Shown piece by piece: positions 32,947-44,504 of a stretch of 64,000 bases of DNA. Position 1 is the stretch's first letter. Each line of letters opens with the position of its first letter. Location of the stretch: contig UAVY01000001.1 in NCBI GenBank assembly GCA_900446925.1, positions 496,001 to 560,000 on the forward strand, written 5' to 3'. The notes under the pieces were generated by a model. That model was not told where the DNA came from. It ran no database searches and saw only the letters and a program-made list of their open reading frames with translations. Source of the stretch: Citrobacter koseri. Its GTDB lineage: Bacteria; Pseudomonadota; Gammaproteobacteria; Enterobacterales; Enterobacteriaceae. The position numbers and the translations under genes were made by a program.

Positions 32947-33629
32947 GCCTCCTCCTGCAACTGCCCATCCACCAGGCGTAATCGTCGGTCGCAACGCGCC
33001 GCCAGCTGCGGGTCGTGCGTCACCAGAATCAGGGTGGTGCCATGTTCGCGATTAAGCGAAAACAGCAGGTCGGCGATTTTATCCCCGGTCTGCCGGTCAA
33101 GGTTTCCCGTCGGTTCATCGGCAAACAGCACGTCCGGCCGCCCGTTGAACGCTCTCGCCAGCGCCACACGCTGCTGCTCGCCGCCGGAAAGCTGGGCCGG
33201 AAGATGATCAAGACGTTTCCCCAGGCCTAACTGTTCCAGCAACGCTTTCGCGCCATCGCGGCTTTTCCCGCTGTTCTCTCCCCGCAGCAAGGCGGGCAGT
33301 TCAACGTTTTCCAGGGCATTCAGCGTGGGAATCAACATAAAAGACTGGAAAACAAAGCCGACATGCTGCGCGCGCAGCTGCGCCCGCGCCTCTTCATCCA
33401 TCGTGTGCAGAGACTGCCCAACCAGATTCACCTCGCCGCTGCTGCCATCATCCAGCCCGGCCAGAATCGCCAGCAGCGTCGATTTCCCCGATCCCGACTC
33501 GCCGATCAGCGCAATAGTCTCGGCGCGTTTGACAACCAGTTCAACTCCGGTAAGGATGGAAAGCTCATGCTCACCCTGACCGACGGACTTCTTAAGACGA
33601 TGAACTTCAACAATGTTTTCCGCTGGCAT
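32943..33629 (-). CDS. ybbA: YbbA, ABC transporter ATPase (LolD/MacB type)
   Basis: 228 residues, intact. Walker A is GESGSGKST, the signature [15 protein letters not shown], Walker B VLFADEPTGNLD, and the switch His is in LILVTHD. It energises YbbP, whose gene overlaps its stop codon. Its start overlaps the tesA start region on the other strand by 30 nt, the same arrangement as in E. coli. Confidence 0.95.
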   Translation of the reverse strand: MPAENIVEVHRLKKSVGQGEHELSILTGVELVVKRAETIALIGESGSGKSTLLAILAGLDDGSSGEVNLVGQSLHTMDEEARAQLRAQHVGFVFQSFMLIPTLNALENVELPALLRGENSGKSRDGAKALLEQLGLGKRLDHLPAQLSGGEQQRVALARAFNGRPDVLFADEPTGNLDRQTGDKIADLLFSLNREHGTTLILVTHDPQLAARCDRRLRLVDGQLQEEA

Positions 33630-34223
33630 TTGCCCTTCCTGTTTCTGGTCCTGTTAACGTTCCGCGCCGCCGCAGCGGACACGTTATTAATTCTGGGTGA
33701 CAGCCTGAGCGCCGGATACCGCATGTCCGCCAGCGCGGCCTGGCCTGCGCTGCTTAACGACAAATGGCAGGACAAAACGCCGGTCATCAATGCCAGCATT
33801 AGCGGCGACACCTCGCAGCAAGGCCTGGCGCGTCTGCCTGCGCTGCTGAAGCAGCATCAGCCCCGCTGGGTTCTGGTCGAGCTTGGCGGCAATGACGGCC
33901 TGCGCGGTTTTCAACCTCAGCAAACCGAGCAAACCCTGCGTAAAATCCTGCTGGATGTGAAGGCCGCAAACGCCGAACCGTTGCTCATGCAAATTCGTCT
34001 GCCCGCAAACTATGGTCGCCGTTATAATGAAACCTTTAGCGCCATCTACCCACGGCTTGCCAAAGAGTTTGATATTCCGCTTCTGCCCTTTTTTATGGAA
34101 GAGGTTTATCTGAAACCACAATGGATGCAGGACGACGGTATTCATCCTAATCGCGACGCCCAGCCGTTTATTGCTGACTGGATGGCGCAACAACTAACCC
34201 CATTAGTTAACCACGACTCGTAA
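33600..34223 (+). CDS. tesA: TesA, periplasmic acyl-CoA thioesterase I / lysophospholipase L1
   Basis: 207 residues, intact. The signal peptide is MNFNNVFRWHLPFLFLVLL...FRAAAA. SGNH-hydrolase blocks are ILGDSLSAGY (nucleophile Ser), ISGDTSQQG, VELGGNDGLRG and DDGIHPNRDA (catalytic Asp/His). It hydrolyses acyl-CoA thioesters and lysophospholipids in the periplasm. It is divergent from ybbA with overlapping 5' ends. Confidence 0.96.
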   Translation: MNFNNVFRWHLPFLFLVLLTFRAAAADTLLILGDSLSAGYRMSASAAWPALLNDKWQDKTPVINASISGDTSQQGLARLPALLKQHQPRWVLVELGGNDGLRGFQPQQTEQTLRKILLDVKAANAEPLLMQIRLPANYGRRYNETFSAIYPRLAKEFDIPLLPFFMEEVYLKPQWMQDDGIHPNRDAQPFIADWMAQQLTPLVNHDS

Positions 34224-34251
34224 ATCAACGGAGATCCTGACAGGTAAAGTT

Positions 34252-35023
34252 ATGCAAAAATCGGTCTTAATTACAGGATGTTCCAGCGGAATCGGTCTGG
34301 AAAGCGCTCTTGAACTGAAACGTCAGGGTTTTCAAATTCTGGCAGGTTGCCGTAAACCCGATGACGTCACGCGGATGAACAGCATGGGATTCACCGGCGT
34401 GCTGATCGACCTCGACTCGCCGGAAAGCGTGGATCGCGCCGCAGACGACGTGATCGCCCTGACCGATAATCGTTTATATGGGATCTTTAACAATGCCGGA
34501 TACGGCGTGTATGGCCCGCTTACCACTATCAGCCGCGCGCAGATGGAGCAGCAGTTTTCCGCCAATTTCTTTGGCGCGCACCAGCTCACTATGCGCCTGC
34601 TCCCTGCTATGCTGCCGTACGGCGAAGGGCGTATTGTGATGACCTCATCCGTGGATGGGGCTGATCTCCACGCCAGGGCGCGGCGCCTATGCCGCCAGCA
34701 AATATGCGCTGGAAGCCTGGTCTGATGCGCTGCGCATGGAGCTGCGCCACACGGGGATTAAGGTCAGCCTGATCGAACCCGGCCCGATTCGTACCCGGTT
34801 TACCAATAACGTCAGCCAGACCCAGAGCGACAAACCGGTAGAAAATCCGGGGATTGCCGCGCGTTTTACGCTCGGGCCAGAAGCCGTTGTCGCTAAAGTC
34901 CGCCATGCTTTTGAGAGCGACAAACCGAAATTACGCTACCCGGTTACGATGGTGACGTGGGCGGTCACGCTGCTGAAGCGCGTGCTGCCGGGACGCGCAA
35001 TGGACAAAATTTTGCAGGGTTGA
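34252..35023 (+). CDS. ybbO: YbbO, short-chain dehydrogenase/reductase (frameshifted)
   Basis: Classical SDR of about 256 residues. The cofactor motif is TGCSSGIG, then NNAGYG, with catalytic Ser in VMTSSV and YAASKYALE supplying Tyr and Lys. One inserted G near 34655 (GTG-G-ATGGGG) breaks the frame, which resumes as MGLISTPGRGAYAAS. In E. coli YbbO is an NADP-dependent reductase of aldehydes; in vivo substrates are unsettled. It starts 28 nt after tesA. Confidence 0.92.
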
Positions 35024-35053
35024 GTTGAAGCGCGCGCGTCAGCCCCCATGTAA

Positions 35054-35938
<885 letters not shown>

Positions 35939-35950
35939 TCCGCTACATTT

Positions 35951-35981
35951 TGCCCGATGGCGCTACGCTTATCGGGCCTAC
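35951..35981. repeat. REP element after cnoX
   Basis: TGCCCGATGGCGCTACGC followed by TTATCGGGCCTAC, a single REP unit between the convergent genes cnoX and fetB. Confidence 0.85.
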
Positions 35982-36030
35982 AAACGCTAAAAATACCGAT
36001 CCCTCCGGCATCACATCTTCTTTAAATGCG

Positions 36031-36790
36031 TCACACCAGTTGGTGGCGCGAATTATAGAATTTCCGGTAGGTTAAATAGCAGGCGATAATGGTCGACAGG
36101 CTTGCTGTGGATAGCAGCATAAAAGTCACCATTATCTGATACTTAATCGCTTTTACCGGATCGATACCGGCAAAAATCAACCCGGACATCATCCCCGGTA
36201 AGCTCACCAGCCCAACCGTTTTTGCCGAATCAATGGTCGGGATCAGCGACGCGCGAATACTGTCGCGAATAAGCCCCGCAGACGCCGTTTTCGGCGTTGC
36301 GCCCAGACTGGAGCTTCTCCTGAATTTGCTGCTGCTCGCTGCTGAATCGCTGGCCCAGATTGTTGTAGCACAACCCTACCGCCACCATCGCGTTACCCGC
36401 AATCATGCCGGAAATCGGGATCACCTGCATCGGCGTAAACTCGATAGATCCTGACAATACCAGTACCGCCAGCGTCAGCCCCGCTCCGGTCGTAATCGCA
36501 ATAAACGACGAGGTAAACGCTTTATCAATATATTTACTGCGTTTTTGCGCGTTATACGCCGCGTTAAAACAGATAAATAGCACCATCAATAATGTCAGGA
36601 TGGCGTGATTGACGCCAAAAATGTATTTCAGAACATAGCCGACGATAACAAGCTGGATTACCGCCCGGGCAACGCTCCAGAGAATATCTTTTTCCAGTGC
36701 CAGTTTCTCTTTGTGGCTAATCAGAATAGCCACAACCACCAGCATCATCGATAACGCCAGCGACTCATTCGTTATATTATGCTCGTTCAT
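36031..36790 (-). CDS. fetB: FetB (YbbM), iron exporter permease (frameshifted)
   Basis: Inner-membrane permease of about 253 residues with about seven TM segments, UPF0014 family. It starts MNEHNITNESLALSMMLVVV and contains ISGMIAGNAMVAVGLCYNNL. It ends SRHQLV at TGA 36031. One inserted base near 36312 breaks the frame after QEKL, which resumes SLGATPKTASAGLIRDSIRA. With FetA it exports iron and eases oxidative stress in E. coli. Its start overlaps the fetA end by 14 nt. Confidence 0.92.
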
Positions 36791-37453
36791 AGGTAGCTTC
36801 CTGCATTTCTCCGGCATGAGGCTGAAGCGTAATCACATTATCCGCATGATTAATTTCATCTTTATCGTGTGTTACCCACAACACGGCAATATTTTTATCG
36901 CGAACATAGCGATGAATAATGTCATTCACATTCTCTTTATTGTGCTCATCCAGCGCACTGGTGATCTCATCCAGCAGCAGAACCTGCGGCAGAAACTGTA
37001 AATTACGGATCAATGAGATACGTTGTTTTTCCCCGCCGGAAAGCGCCGTAATGTTTTTCTGTAAAATGGTTTCCGATAGCTCAAACTGCGCCAGATCGGC
37101 GAGAAAAGCCTTCGGTTCCGGCGTTTTGTTGCGGATCTGCCAGGGGAAAATCAGGTTGTCATACACCGTATCGCCAAACAGCACTGGCGTCTGGGCGCAA
37201 TAAGAGACCTGCTGGCGGTAAGTTTCGGGCTTAAGCGTAGCAATCTCTTCGCCTTCAAACAGGATATCCCCCGTATCCGGGCTGATTAATGACGCCACAA
37301 TCTTTAGCAATGTGCTTTTACCGCACCGGATGGGCCGGTAATCAGTTTAAATTCCCCGGCATTCAGCATGAAACTGATGTTATTGAGAATTTTCGTGGCG
37401 CCAGCCTGGTATCCCACCTTTCTTAGCTGGAGCAAAGGGCTGCTCTCTTTCAT
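36777..37453 (-). CDS. fetA: FetA (YbbL), iron exporter ATPase (frameshifted in Walker A)
   Basis: ATPase partner of FetB, about 225 residues. It starts MKESSPLLQLRKVGYQAGAT. The Walker A stretch LITGPSG-CGKST is broken near 37322 because one base is missing. The rest is open, with signature LSGGEKQRISLIRN, Walker B VLLLDEITSALD and switch His in VLWVTHDKDE. This is one of the few sites in the window where the frame break is a deletion. Confidence 0.92.
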
Positions 37454-37603
37454 CTCACATCCATTTTTCACATCTTTAAAGTAAACAGTGTATCCCTGTA
37501 ATTTATAAGAGGGGAACTCACTTTGATTAATCGGGTATAATTTGATTAAACAGACCGCAAAGACCGTTTTTTTACATGGACAGCACGACAGGAGGTTTTA
37601 TCA

Positions 37604-38522
37604 ATGCTTATTTTTATCCCTATTCTCATTTTCGTGGCGTTGGTGATAGTCGGCGCAGGCGTCAAAATTGTCCCACAGGGATACCAGTGGACCGTGGAGC
37701 GTTTTGGCCGTTACACCAAAACCCTGCAACCAGGCCTGAGCCTGGTGGTGCCGTTTATGGACAGAATTGGTCGCAAGATCAACATGATGGAACAGGTACT
37801 CGATATCCCGTCGCAGGAGGTTATCTCAAAAGATAACGCCAACGTCACCATTGACGCGGTGTGCTTTATTCAGGTTATCGACGCTCCGCGCGCGGCCTAT
37901 GAAGTCAGCAACCTTGAGCTGGCCATTATCAACCTCACCATGACCAACATCCGTACCGTACTGGGGTCAATGGAGCTGGATGAAATGCTTTCCAGCGTGA
38001 CAGCATCAACACGCGCCTGCTGCACATTGTCGATGAGGCCACCAATCCCTGGGGCGTCAAGGTTACGGCGTATTGAGATCCGCGATGTTCGTCCACCGGC
38101 GGAATTGATTTCATCCATGAACGCCCAGATGAAAGCTGAACGTACCAACGCGCCTACATTTCTGGAGGCGGAAGGGGTGCGTCAGGCTGAAATTCTGAAA
38201 GCTGAGGGTGAAAAACAGTCGCAGATCCTGAAAGCGGAAGGCGAACGCCAGTCTGCCTTCTTACAGGCTGAAGCGCGTGAACGTTCCGCCGAAGCGGAAG
38301 CCCGCGCCACCCAGATGGTCTCTGAAGCGATCGCCGCCGGGGATATTCAGGCGGTGAACTACTTCGTGGCGCAGAAATACACCGAAGCGTTGCAGCAGAT
38401 TGGTTCGTCGGGCAACAGTAAGGTTGTCATGATGCCGCTGGGACGCCAGCAGTCTGATGGGCTCCATTGCCGGGATCACCGAACTTATCAAGGACAGCAC
38501 CAGCGAACGGAACAAATCATGA
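37604..38522 (+). CDS. qmcA: QmcA, SPFH/stomatin-family membrane protein (frameshifted)
   Basis: About 305 residues. It has an N-terminal TM ([19 protein letters not shown]), then the SPFH domain ([19 protein letters not shown] ... [19 protein letters not shown]). A coiled coil rich in Ala/Glu ([20 protein letters not shown]) follows. Frame breaks: one base missing near 37996, one extra near 38066, one extra near 38450. It modulates FtsH-type quality control in the inner membrane. AGGAGG precedes the ATG. Its stop overlaps the ybbJ start. Confidence 0.93.
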
Positions 38523-38971
38523 TAGCGATGATTCTGGTTCACCGCATATTTTCTGGCTGAGTCTTGGTGGGCTACTGCTGGCCGCCGAGATGCTGGGGAG
38601 GGAACGGCTACCTGCTGTGGAGCGGTGTCGCCGCCGTGATTACTGGCCTGGTGGTCTGGCTGGTGCCACTCGGCTGGGAGTGGCAAGGCGTTATGTTCGC
38701 CGTATTGACGCTGCTGGCGGCCTGGCTGTGGTGGAAGTGGCTGGCACGGCGCGTGCGTGGAGCAAAACCGGCTGACAGTCCACCTCAATCAACGCGGGAA
38801 ACAGCTGGTAGGCCACCGCTTTATTCTGGAAACCGCGCTGGTCAACGGACGCGGCCACATGCGCGTCGGCGACAGCTCCTGGCCGTCAGCGCCGACGCGG
38901 ATCTGAGCGCCGGAACGCAGGTGGAGGTGATTGCCATCGAAGGGATAACGTTGCGCATTAAGGCCGTGTGA
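38519..38971 (+). CDS. ybbJ: YbbJ, NfeD-like membrane protein (frameshifted)
   Basis: About 150 residues. Two or three TM segments ([46 protein letters not shown]) precede a C-terminal OB-fold ([20 protein letters not shown] ... [16 protein letters not shown]). Frame breaks lie near 38542 (one base short), near 38600 (one extra) and between 38750 and 38870. NfeD proteins pair with stomatins, here QmcA, whose stop overlaps this start (ATGA). Confidence 0.9.
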
Positions 38972-39389
38972 TCAACGGCGGGCTTTACCTTTGTGATGAC
39001 AGCAGCCGGAAAGATTATCAATGATCGGGCAATCGGCGCTGTCATTACCCGGGCATGACTCCGCCAGGGTCAGTAATTGGCGTGCGCATAGCCTGCAATT
39101 CGCTGATGTGGCGTTCAATCTCAGCGACCTTTTCCAGCGTACGTTTTTTCACATCTGCGCTATGGCGCCCCGGATCGTTAAACAAATTCACCAGTTCACC
39201 GCACTCTTCCAGGTTAAAACCGACCTGACGCGCCTGACGCAACAGCGTTAACTCGTTTAAATGCTGCTGGCTGTAAGTGCGGTATCCGTTTTCACTGCGC
39301 AGCGGCGGCGTCACCAGCCCTTTCTCTTCATAAAATCGAATAGCCTTGCTGGTTAAGCCTGTTTTTTTCGCAACATCGCTAATATTCAC
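38972..39389 (-). CDS. cueR: CueR, copper-responsive MerR regulator (frameshifted)
   Basis: MerR-family activator of copA and cueO. The GTG start at 39389 follows GGGGGGAGAT. The winged helix is [20 protein letters not shown], and a dimerisation helix follows. The metal loop carries the two Cys of CPGNDSADC, expected to bind Cu(I) linearly. The tail is [13 protein letters not shown]. One inserted base near 39078 breaks the frame just after QAMRT. Its target copA lies 12 kb away, separated by the heme and nucleoside-hydrolase loci. Confidence 0.93.
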
Positions 39390-39568
39390 ATCTCCCCCCC
39401 CCGCAGAGCATGTTGATGCCGAAGCTCATTATAACCCACATCGCCCCCATGCTATCACGGGGTGGAATGCCCCTGGCGCCTGTGCAATAAATCCTTAGCA
39501 ATCCTACTGTTATGTGCGATCTCGCTCACACTTATGGTTGTCTTGCTTGCAACATATTGATACAGATC

Positions 39569-39593
39569 AAAGGTGCATTAATTATACACCTTT
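39569..39593. promoter_or_regulatory. Palindromic site upstream of the TonB receptor
   Basis: A 25-base near-palindrome with outer arms AAAGGTG and CACCTTT, 10 of 12 arm positions pairing. It lies 43 bases upstream of the Fur box and about 80 bases before the receptor start. It could be an operator for a further regulator; no known consensus is assigned. Confidence 0.5.
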
Positions 39594-39635
39594 CAACCTT
39601 GAACTTGTGGATACATCTTCTATATAAACGCGAAT

Positions 39636-39654
39636 GATAATGATGATCATTTAC
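39636..39654 (+). promoter_or_regulatory. Fur box upstream of the heme uptake locus
   Basis: GATAATGATGATCATTTAC matches 16 of 19 positions of the Fur consensus GATAATGATAATCATTATC. It lies 20 bases before the receptor ATG, over the likely promoter or leader. It predicts repression of the locus in iron-replete cells. Confidence 0.88.
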
Positions 39655-39674
39655 ATACTTATAAAGGTTCTCAC

Positions 39675-41803
39675 ATGTTGCCACGGATTAGCCAACGGCC
39701 ATTTATTCTTTCGGCCCTGACATTATGCGTTTCAGGTGCTGTTTCAGCAGCCACGACAACTACAGCACAACATCATAAAGTATCGGATGACGACACGTTA
39801 ATCGTCACCGCTAACCGCTCAGAAAGTAGCCTTTGGGAAAGCCCGGCCACGATTCAGGTTATCGACCGCCAGGCCATACAGAATTCCACCAGCGTGTCGA
39901 TTGCGGACGATCTACAGGACATCCCCGGCGTTGAGGTTACTGATAACTCCTCTGGCAGGACGCAAACAGATCCGCATTCGCGGCGAAGCCTCTTCACGCG
40001 TATTAATTTTGATTGACGGCCAGGTCGTCAGCTATCAGCGCGCCGGGCAAAACTACGGCGCCGGCTTGCTCATTGATGAATCGTCGCTTGAGCGTATTGA
40101 AATCGTTAAAGGCCCCCTACTCGGTGCTCTATGGCTCGCAGGCCATTGGCGGCGTGGTGAACTTTATTACGAAAAAAGGCGGCGATAAGCCGCTCGGCGG
40201 AAGCGTCAAAGCCGTTTACAACTCCGCGACCGCAGGCTGGGAGGAGTCGGCCGCCGCCTGGGGCAGCATCGGCAACTTCGACTACCGCATTAACGGCAGT
40301 TATTCCGATCAGGGCAACCGCGACACGCCTGACGGCAGATTGCCCAACACCAATTTCCGCAACAACAGCCAGGGCGTCTGGCTTGGCTACAATCTCGATC
40401 GCCATAAATTTGGACTATCACTCGATCGCTACAAAACGTCCACCCAAACCTGGATTAGCGATGCGGATAACCAGTATGACGAATTCAGCGTCCGTATTCC
40501 GAAGCTGGAACGCGAAAAGGTCGGCGTTTTCTATGACTATGATGCCGATGGCGATTACCTGAAAAAAATCCACCTCGACGCTTACAGCCAGACCATTGAG
40601 CGTAAATTTGAGAATCGGGTAAAAACCACCCAGGTCATCCCAAGCCCGATGATTCAGGCGCTGACAGTCAGCAATCAGACCAACACCAATGATAAACAGT
40701 ACACGCAGGGTGTGACGTTACAGAGCAACTTCTCACTGCCAGCGAACAACGAGCTGGTTATCGGGACGCAGTATCAGCACGACAAAGTGAAGCAGGACAC
40801 CAATAGCAGCACGCGTCAGACAGCGGCAACCGGCGTCTTCGATATCCAGACCAATACCCTGTCACATATTGAGGCTGAACAAGGTAACGCCTCAATATTT
40901 GCGCAAAACGACTGGCGCTTTGCCGATGACTGGACCTGGACCGTCGGCGCACGTCAGTACTGGCTCTCTTCTAAACTGAACCGTAGCGACAGTCTGAGCG
41001 GCACAACCTGGCAGTCATCCGGTGGAAAGTCAGCGCATGACGATGAGTTAGTCACCTCAACCAGCCTGCGTTACTCCGGTTTTGATAATCTTGAGCTACG
41101 CGCAGCCTATGCTCAGGGATATGTCTTCCCGACGCTGGTTCAGTTGTTTATGCAAACGTCTGCGGGCGGCAGAATCACCTATGGCAATCCTGACCTGAAG
41201 GCTGAGCACTCCAATAACTATGAACTGGGTGCGCGTTACAAAGGCAATATGTGGCTGATTGACGGGGCGATTTACTACTCCGAAGCCAAAGACTATATCG
41301 CCAGTCTCGCCTGTTCAGGGCAAGCAATTTGTAATGGCAGCAGCACCTCATCCTACTACTACGACAACATTGACCGCGCCAAAACCTGGGGGATGGAGCT
41401 GACGGCGGAATACAACGCCTGGGCCGTATCACCTTATCTGAGCGGCAACCTGATTCGTCGTCAGTATGAAGGCGACGTGCAGAAAACCTGGGATACCGGC
41501 GAACCGATGCTGACAGGCCGCGCAGGTCTGAAACACACGCTGCTGCTCAATGCCGCGAATATCACTTCCGATCTCTTCATCCGTGCGGCATCCAGCGCCA
41601 AAGACAACACGGGAGAGACTGAAATTCGCTATCCGGGCTGGGCGACGCTTAACCTCGCCTTTAATACCGAGTTTGGTCCGCAGGATCAGTATCAGGTCAA
41701 TCTGGCGCTGAACAACCTGACCGATAAACGTTACCAGACCGCTCATGAATCTATTCCAGCGGCGGGCTTTAACGCAGCGATTGGTTTTGCGTGGAATTTC
41801 TGA
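39675..41803 (+). CDS. TonB-dependent outer-membrane receptor, probable heme receptor (frameshifted)
   Basis: About 708 residues. The signal peptide (MLPRISQRPFILSALTLCVS) is followed by the TonB box DDTLIVTANR and the plug domain (ADDLQDIPGVEVTDNSSG, then GRKQIRIRGE, VLYGSQAIGGVVNFITKKGG). The barrel ends in Phe (NAAIGFAWNF). Two inserted bases break the frame, near 39957 and 40116. The heme-receptor motif pair is altered: YVFPTLVQLF stands where FRAP is usual, and NPDL where NPNL is usual. Heme as substrate is inferred from the downstream chu-like genes. A Fur box precedes it. Confidence 0.88.
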
Positions 41804-41805
41804 CG

Positions 41806-42630
41806 ATGAAGAGAATTGTCATTGGCTTGCTGGCGCTGGTTAGCGCCTTCAGCGTGCAGGCGGCCGAACGACTGGTGGTGGCGGGCGGCTCTCTCAGCGA
41901 GCTTATTTTTGCGATGGGCATCGGCGATCGCGTTGTCGGGGTGGATGAAACCACCTCTTATCCCCCCGAAACCGCTGCACTGCCGCATATTGGCTACTGG
42001 AAGCAACTGAACAGTGAAGGCATTTTATCGCTGCGCCCGGACAGCTTTATCACCTGGCAGGACGCGGGCCCGCATATTGTGCTGGAGCAGTTGCGTGCCC
42101 AAAAAGTCAACGTTGTCACCCTACCGCGCGTTCCGGCCACCGTTGACCAGATGTACGCCAATATTCATGCCCTGGCGAACACGCTCCAGGTTCCTGAACA
42201 GGGCGATGCGCTGGTTAACCACATTCGCCAGCGACTGGATCGTGTGCAGGACAGCGTGAAGGCGAAAGGCGCGCCGGTTAAGGCGATGTTTATTCTTTCT
42301 GCGGGGGGCAGCGCCCCCCAGATCGCCGGTAAGGGCAGCGTCGCTGACGCGATTCTGACCCTCGCAGGCGCGCAGAATGTCGCCCAGCATGCGCAATATA
42401 AAAGTTACAGCGCGGAATCGCTAATTGCGGCAAACCCGCAGGTGATTGTTGTGACATCACAGATGGTCGAGGGCGATATCAATCGCCTGCGCGCCATTGC
42501 CGGTATCACCCATACCTCCGCCTGGAAAAATCAGCGGATCGTCGCCATTGATCAGGCGTTGATTCTGGGGATGGGTCCCCGCGTCGCTGACGCCGTTGAA
42601 ACTCTGCACCAGCAACTCTGGCCTCATTAA
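41806..42630 (+). CDS. chuT: ChuT/HmuT-type periplasmic heme-binding protein
   Basis: 274 residues, intact. The signal peptide is MKRIVIGLLALVSAFSVQAA. A helical-backbone binding fold follows: RLVVAGGSLSELIFAMGIGD, VVGVDETTSYPPETAALPHI, and MFILSAGGSAPQIAGKGSVAD. The Tyr in the TTSYP loop is in the position of the heme-ligand Tyr of ChuT/ShuT. It passes heme from the receptor to the ChuUV importer. It starts 2 nt after the receptor stop. Confidence 0.9.
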   Translation: MKRIVIGLLALVSAFSVQAAERLVVAGGSLSELIFAMGIGDRVVGVDETTSYPPETAALPHIGYWKQLNSEGILSLRPDSFITWQDAGPHIVLEQLRAQKVNVVTLPRVPATVDQMYANIHALANTLQVPEQGDALVNHIRQRLDRVQDSVKAKGAPVKAMFILSAGGSAPQIAGKGSVADAILTLAGAQNVAQHAQYKSYSAESLIAANPQVIVVTSQMVEGDINRLRAIAGITHTSAWKNQRIVAIDQALILGMGPRVADAVETLHQQLWPH

Positions 42631-42650
42631 ATGGATTTGGCATTACAATT

Positions 42651-43996
42651 ATGAATACTCAACACACGCTGGATCTCACTCCACATTTCGCGCTGGAGGG
42701 GAACCAGCCCTTTAAGGATCGTCGGGCCACGATGCCGTGGCGTGGTGCGATTCCTGTTGCAAAAGAGCAATTGTCGCAAACCTGGCAGAACGTCATCAGC
42801 CAGACCGTTCCACCGCGCAAAAGACTGGTGTATTTACATATCCCTTTTTGCGCAACCCACTGTACTTTCTGCGGTTTTTATCAGAAACCGCTTTGAAGAG
42901 GATCACTGCGCACGCTATACCGACGCCCTGCTACGTGAAATAGAGATGGAAGCCGACAGCATGCTGCACCAGTCAGCGCCCATTCATGCGGTGTATTTCG
43001 GCGGTGGAACGCCGTCTGCGCTGTCGGCCAGGGATCTGGCCAGGATCATCACCACGCTGCGTGAAAAACTGCCGCTGGCGCCGGATTGCGAAATCACTAT
43101 CGAAGGTCGGGTGCTCAACTTTGATGATGCCCGCGTTGATGCCTGTCTTGATGCGGGCGCCAATCGGTTTTCTATCGGCATTCAGTCTTTCAACAGCAAG
43201 ATCCGCAAGAAAATGGCGCGCACCTCGGACGGCCCAACCGCCATCGCCTTTATGAACGGCCTGGTGCGGCGGGATCGCGCCGCCGTGGTGTGCGATCTGC
43301 TGTTCGGCCTGCCCGGTCAGGATGCCGCCCTGTGGGGTGAAGATCTGGCGATAGCCCGCGATATCGGGCTGGATGGGATCGATCTGTATGCGCTGAATTT
43401 GCTTCCCAATACGCCGCTCGGTAAAGCGGTTGAAAGTGGCCGGACGACCGTTCCTTCCCCCTCAGCGCGTCGCGAACCTCTACCTTCAGGGCTGCGATTT
43501 TATGGAGAGCGCGGGCTGGCGCTGCATCAGCAACAGCCACTGGGCCGCGTACCACCCGAGAACGCCAACCTGTACAACCTGCTGATCAAGCAAGGCGCTG
43601 ACTGCCTCGCCTTCGGCTCCGGCGCAGGCGGTTCGGTCAACGGCTACTCCTGGATGGTGGAGAGAAACCTTTCCACCTGGCATGAAAACTATCGCCGCCG
43701 GGAAAAAAGCCGTTAATGATGATGATGCGTACCGCCGAACGTGGCTTTCAGTGGCGCCATACGTTACAGGCGGGGATTGAAACGGCGCGCGTACCGCTTG
43801 ATGAGCTGGACGGCCTCACGCGGAGCAACTGATTCCGTTACTGACCCAATGGCACAACGCGGGGCTGACCCGCGATGCGTCAACCTGCCTGCGTCTGACC
43901 AACGAAGGACGCTTCTGGGCAAGCAATATTTTGCAGTCTCTTGACGAGCTGATTCAGGAACTTAACGCACCGCGCATCGCGGTAGATAAACCATAA
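42651..43996 (+). CDS. chuW: ChuW/HutW, radical-SAM anaerobic heme-degrading enzyme (frameshifted)
   Basis: About 445 residues, HemN-like. The iron-sulfur motif is C-x3-C-x2-C in HIPFCATHCTFCGFYQ. VYFGGGTPSALSARDLARI, NRFSIGIQSFNSKIRKKM and CDLLFGLPGQD are typical of the HemN/HemW/ChuW group. In E. coli O157 ChuW opens heme without oxygen to give anaerobilin and free iron. Frame breaks lie near 42885 (one extra base) and at several points from 43455 to 43830. It starts 20 nt after chuT. Confidence 0.9.
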
Positions 43997-44008
43997 AAGG
44001 AGTAACTT

Positions 44009-44504
44009 ATGAGCCATGTCTCTTTACAGGATTTTTTGCGCACTGAGCCGGACGGAACGCTGGAAGCGATCGCCGCACAGTACAACACCACGCTTTTAGA
44101 CGTGGTCAAAAACCTGCCCTCTCATACCCTGGTCAGCGGCGATAAATTCGATACCGTCTGGGACACCGTCAGCGAATGGGGCAAAGTCACAACCCTGGTG
44201 CACACCGCCGATGTCATTCTCGAATTTACCGGTGAACTGCCCTCCGGCTTCCATCGTCACGGTTATTTCAATCTGCGCGGTAAAAAAGGCATGACCGGCC
44301 ATATCAAAGCGGAAAACTGCACGCACATCGCCTTAGTGGAACGCAAATTTATGGGCATGGACACCGCGTCTATTCTGTTCCTCAACCAGGCGGGCAGCGC
44401 CATGTTTAAAGTCTTCCTCGGTCGCGACGAGCATCGTCAGCTACTGGGGCGAACAGGTTGACGCCTTCCGCACCCTGGCCTCCTCTCTGAAGGAAAACGC
44501 CTGA
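44009..44504 (+). CDS. chuX: ChuX/HutX, heme-utilisation cystosolic protein (frameshifted near end)
   Basis: About 164 residues. It starts MSHVSLQDFLRTEPDGTLEA and has the HutX core LPSGFHRHGYFNLRGKKG, ending EQVDAFRTLASSLKENA. One inserted C near 44450 (GGGG-C-GAACAG) breaks the frame close to the end. ChuX binds heme and is thought to deliver it to ChuW or buffer it. GGAGTAACTT precedes the ATG. Its stop overlaps chuY (ATGA). Confidence 0.92.

Noticed and set aside
39508..39532. Possible CRP site, TGTGCGATCTCGCTCACA
   Set aside because: The half-sites are eight bases apart instead of six. Without known true sequence (indels are common here) I do not call it.
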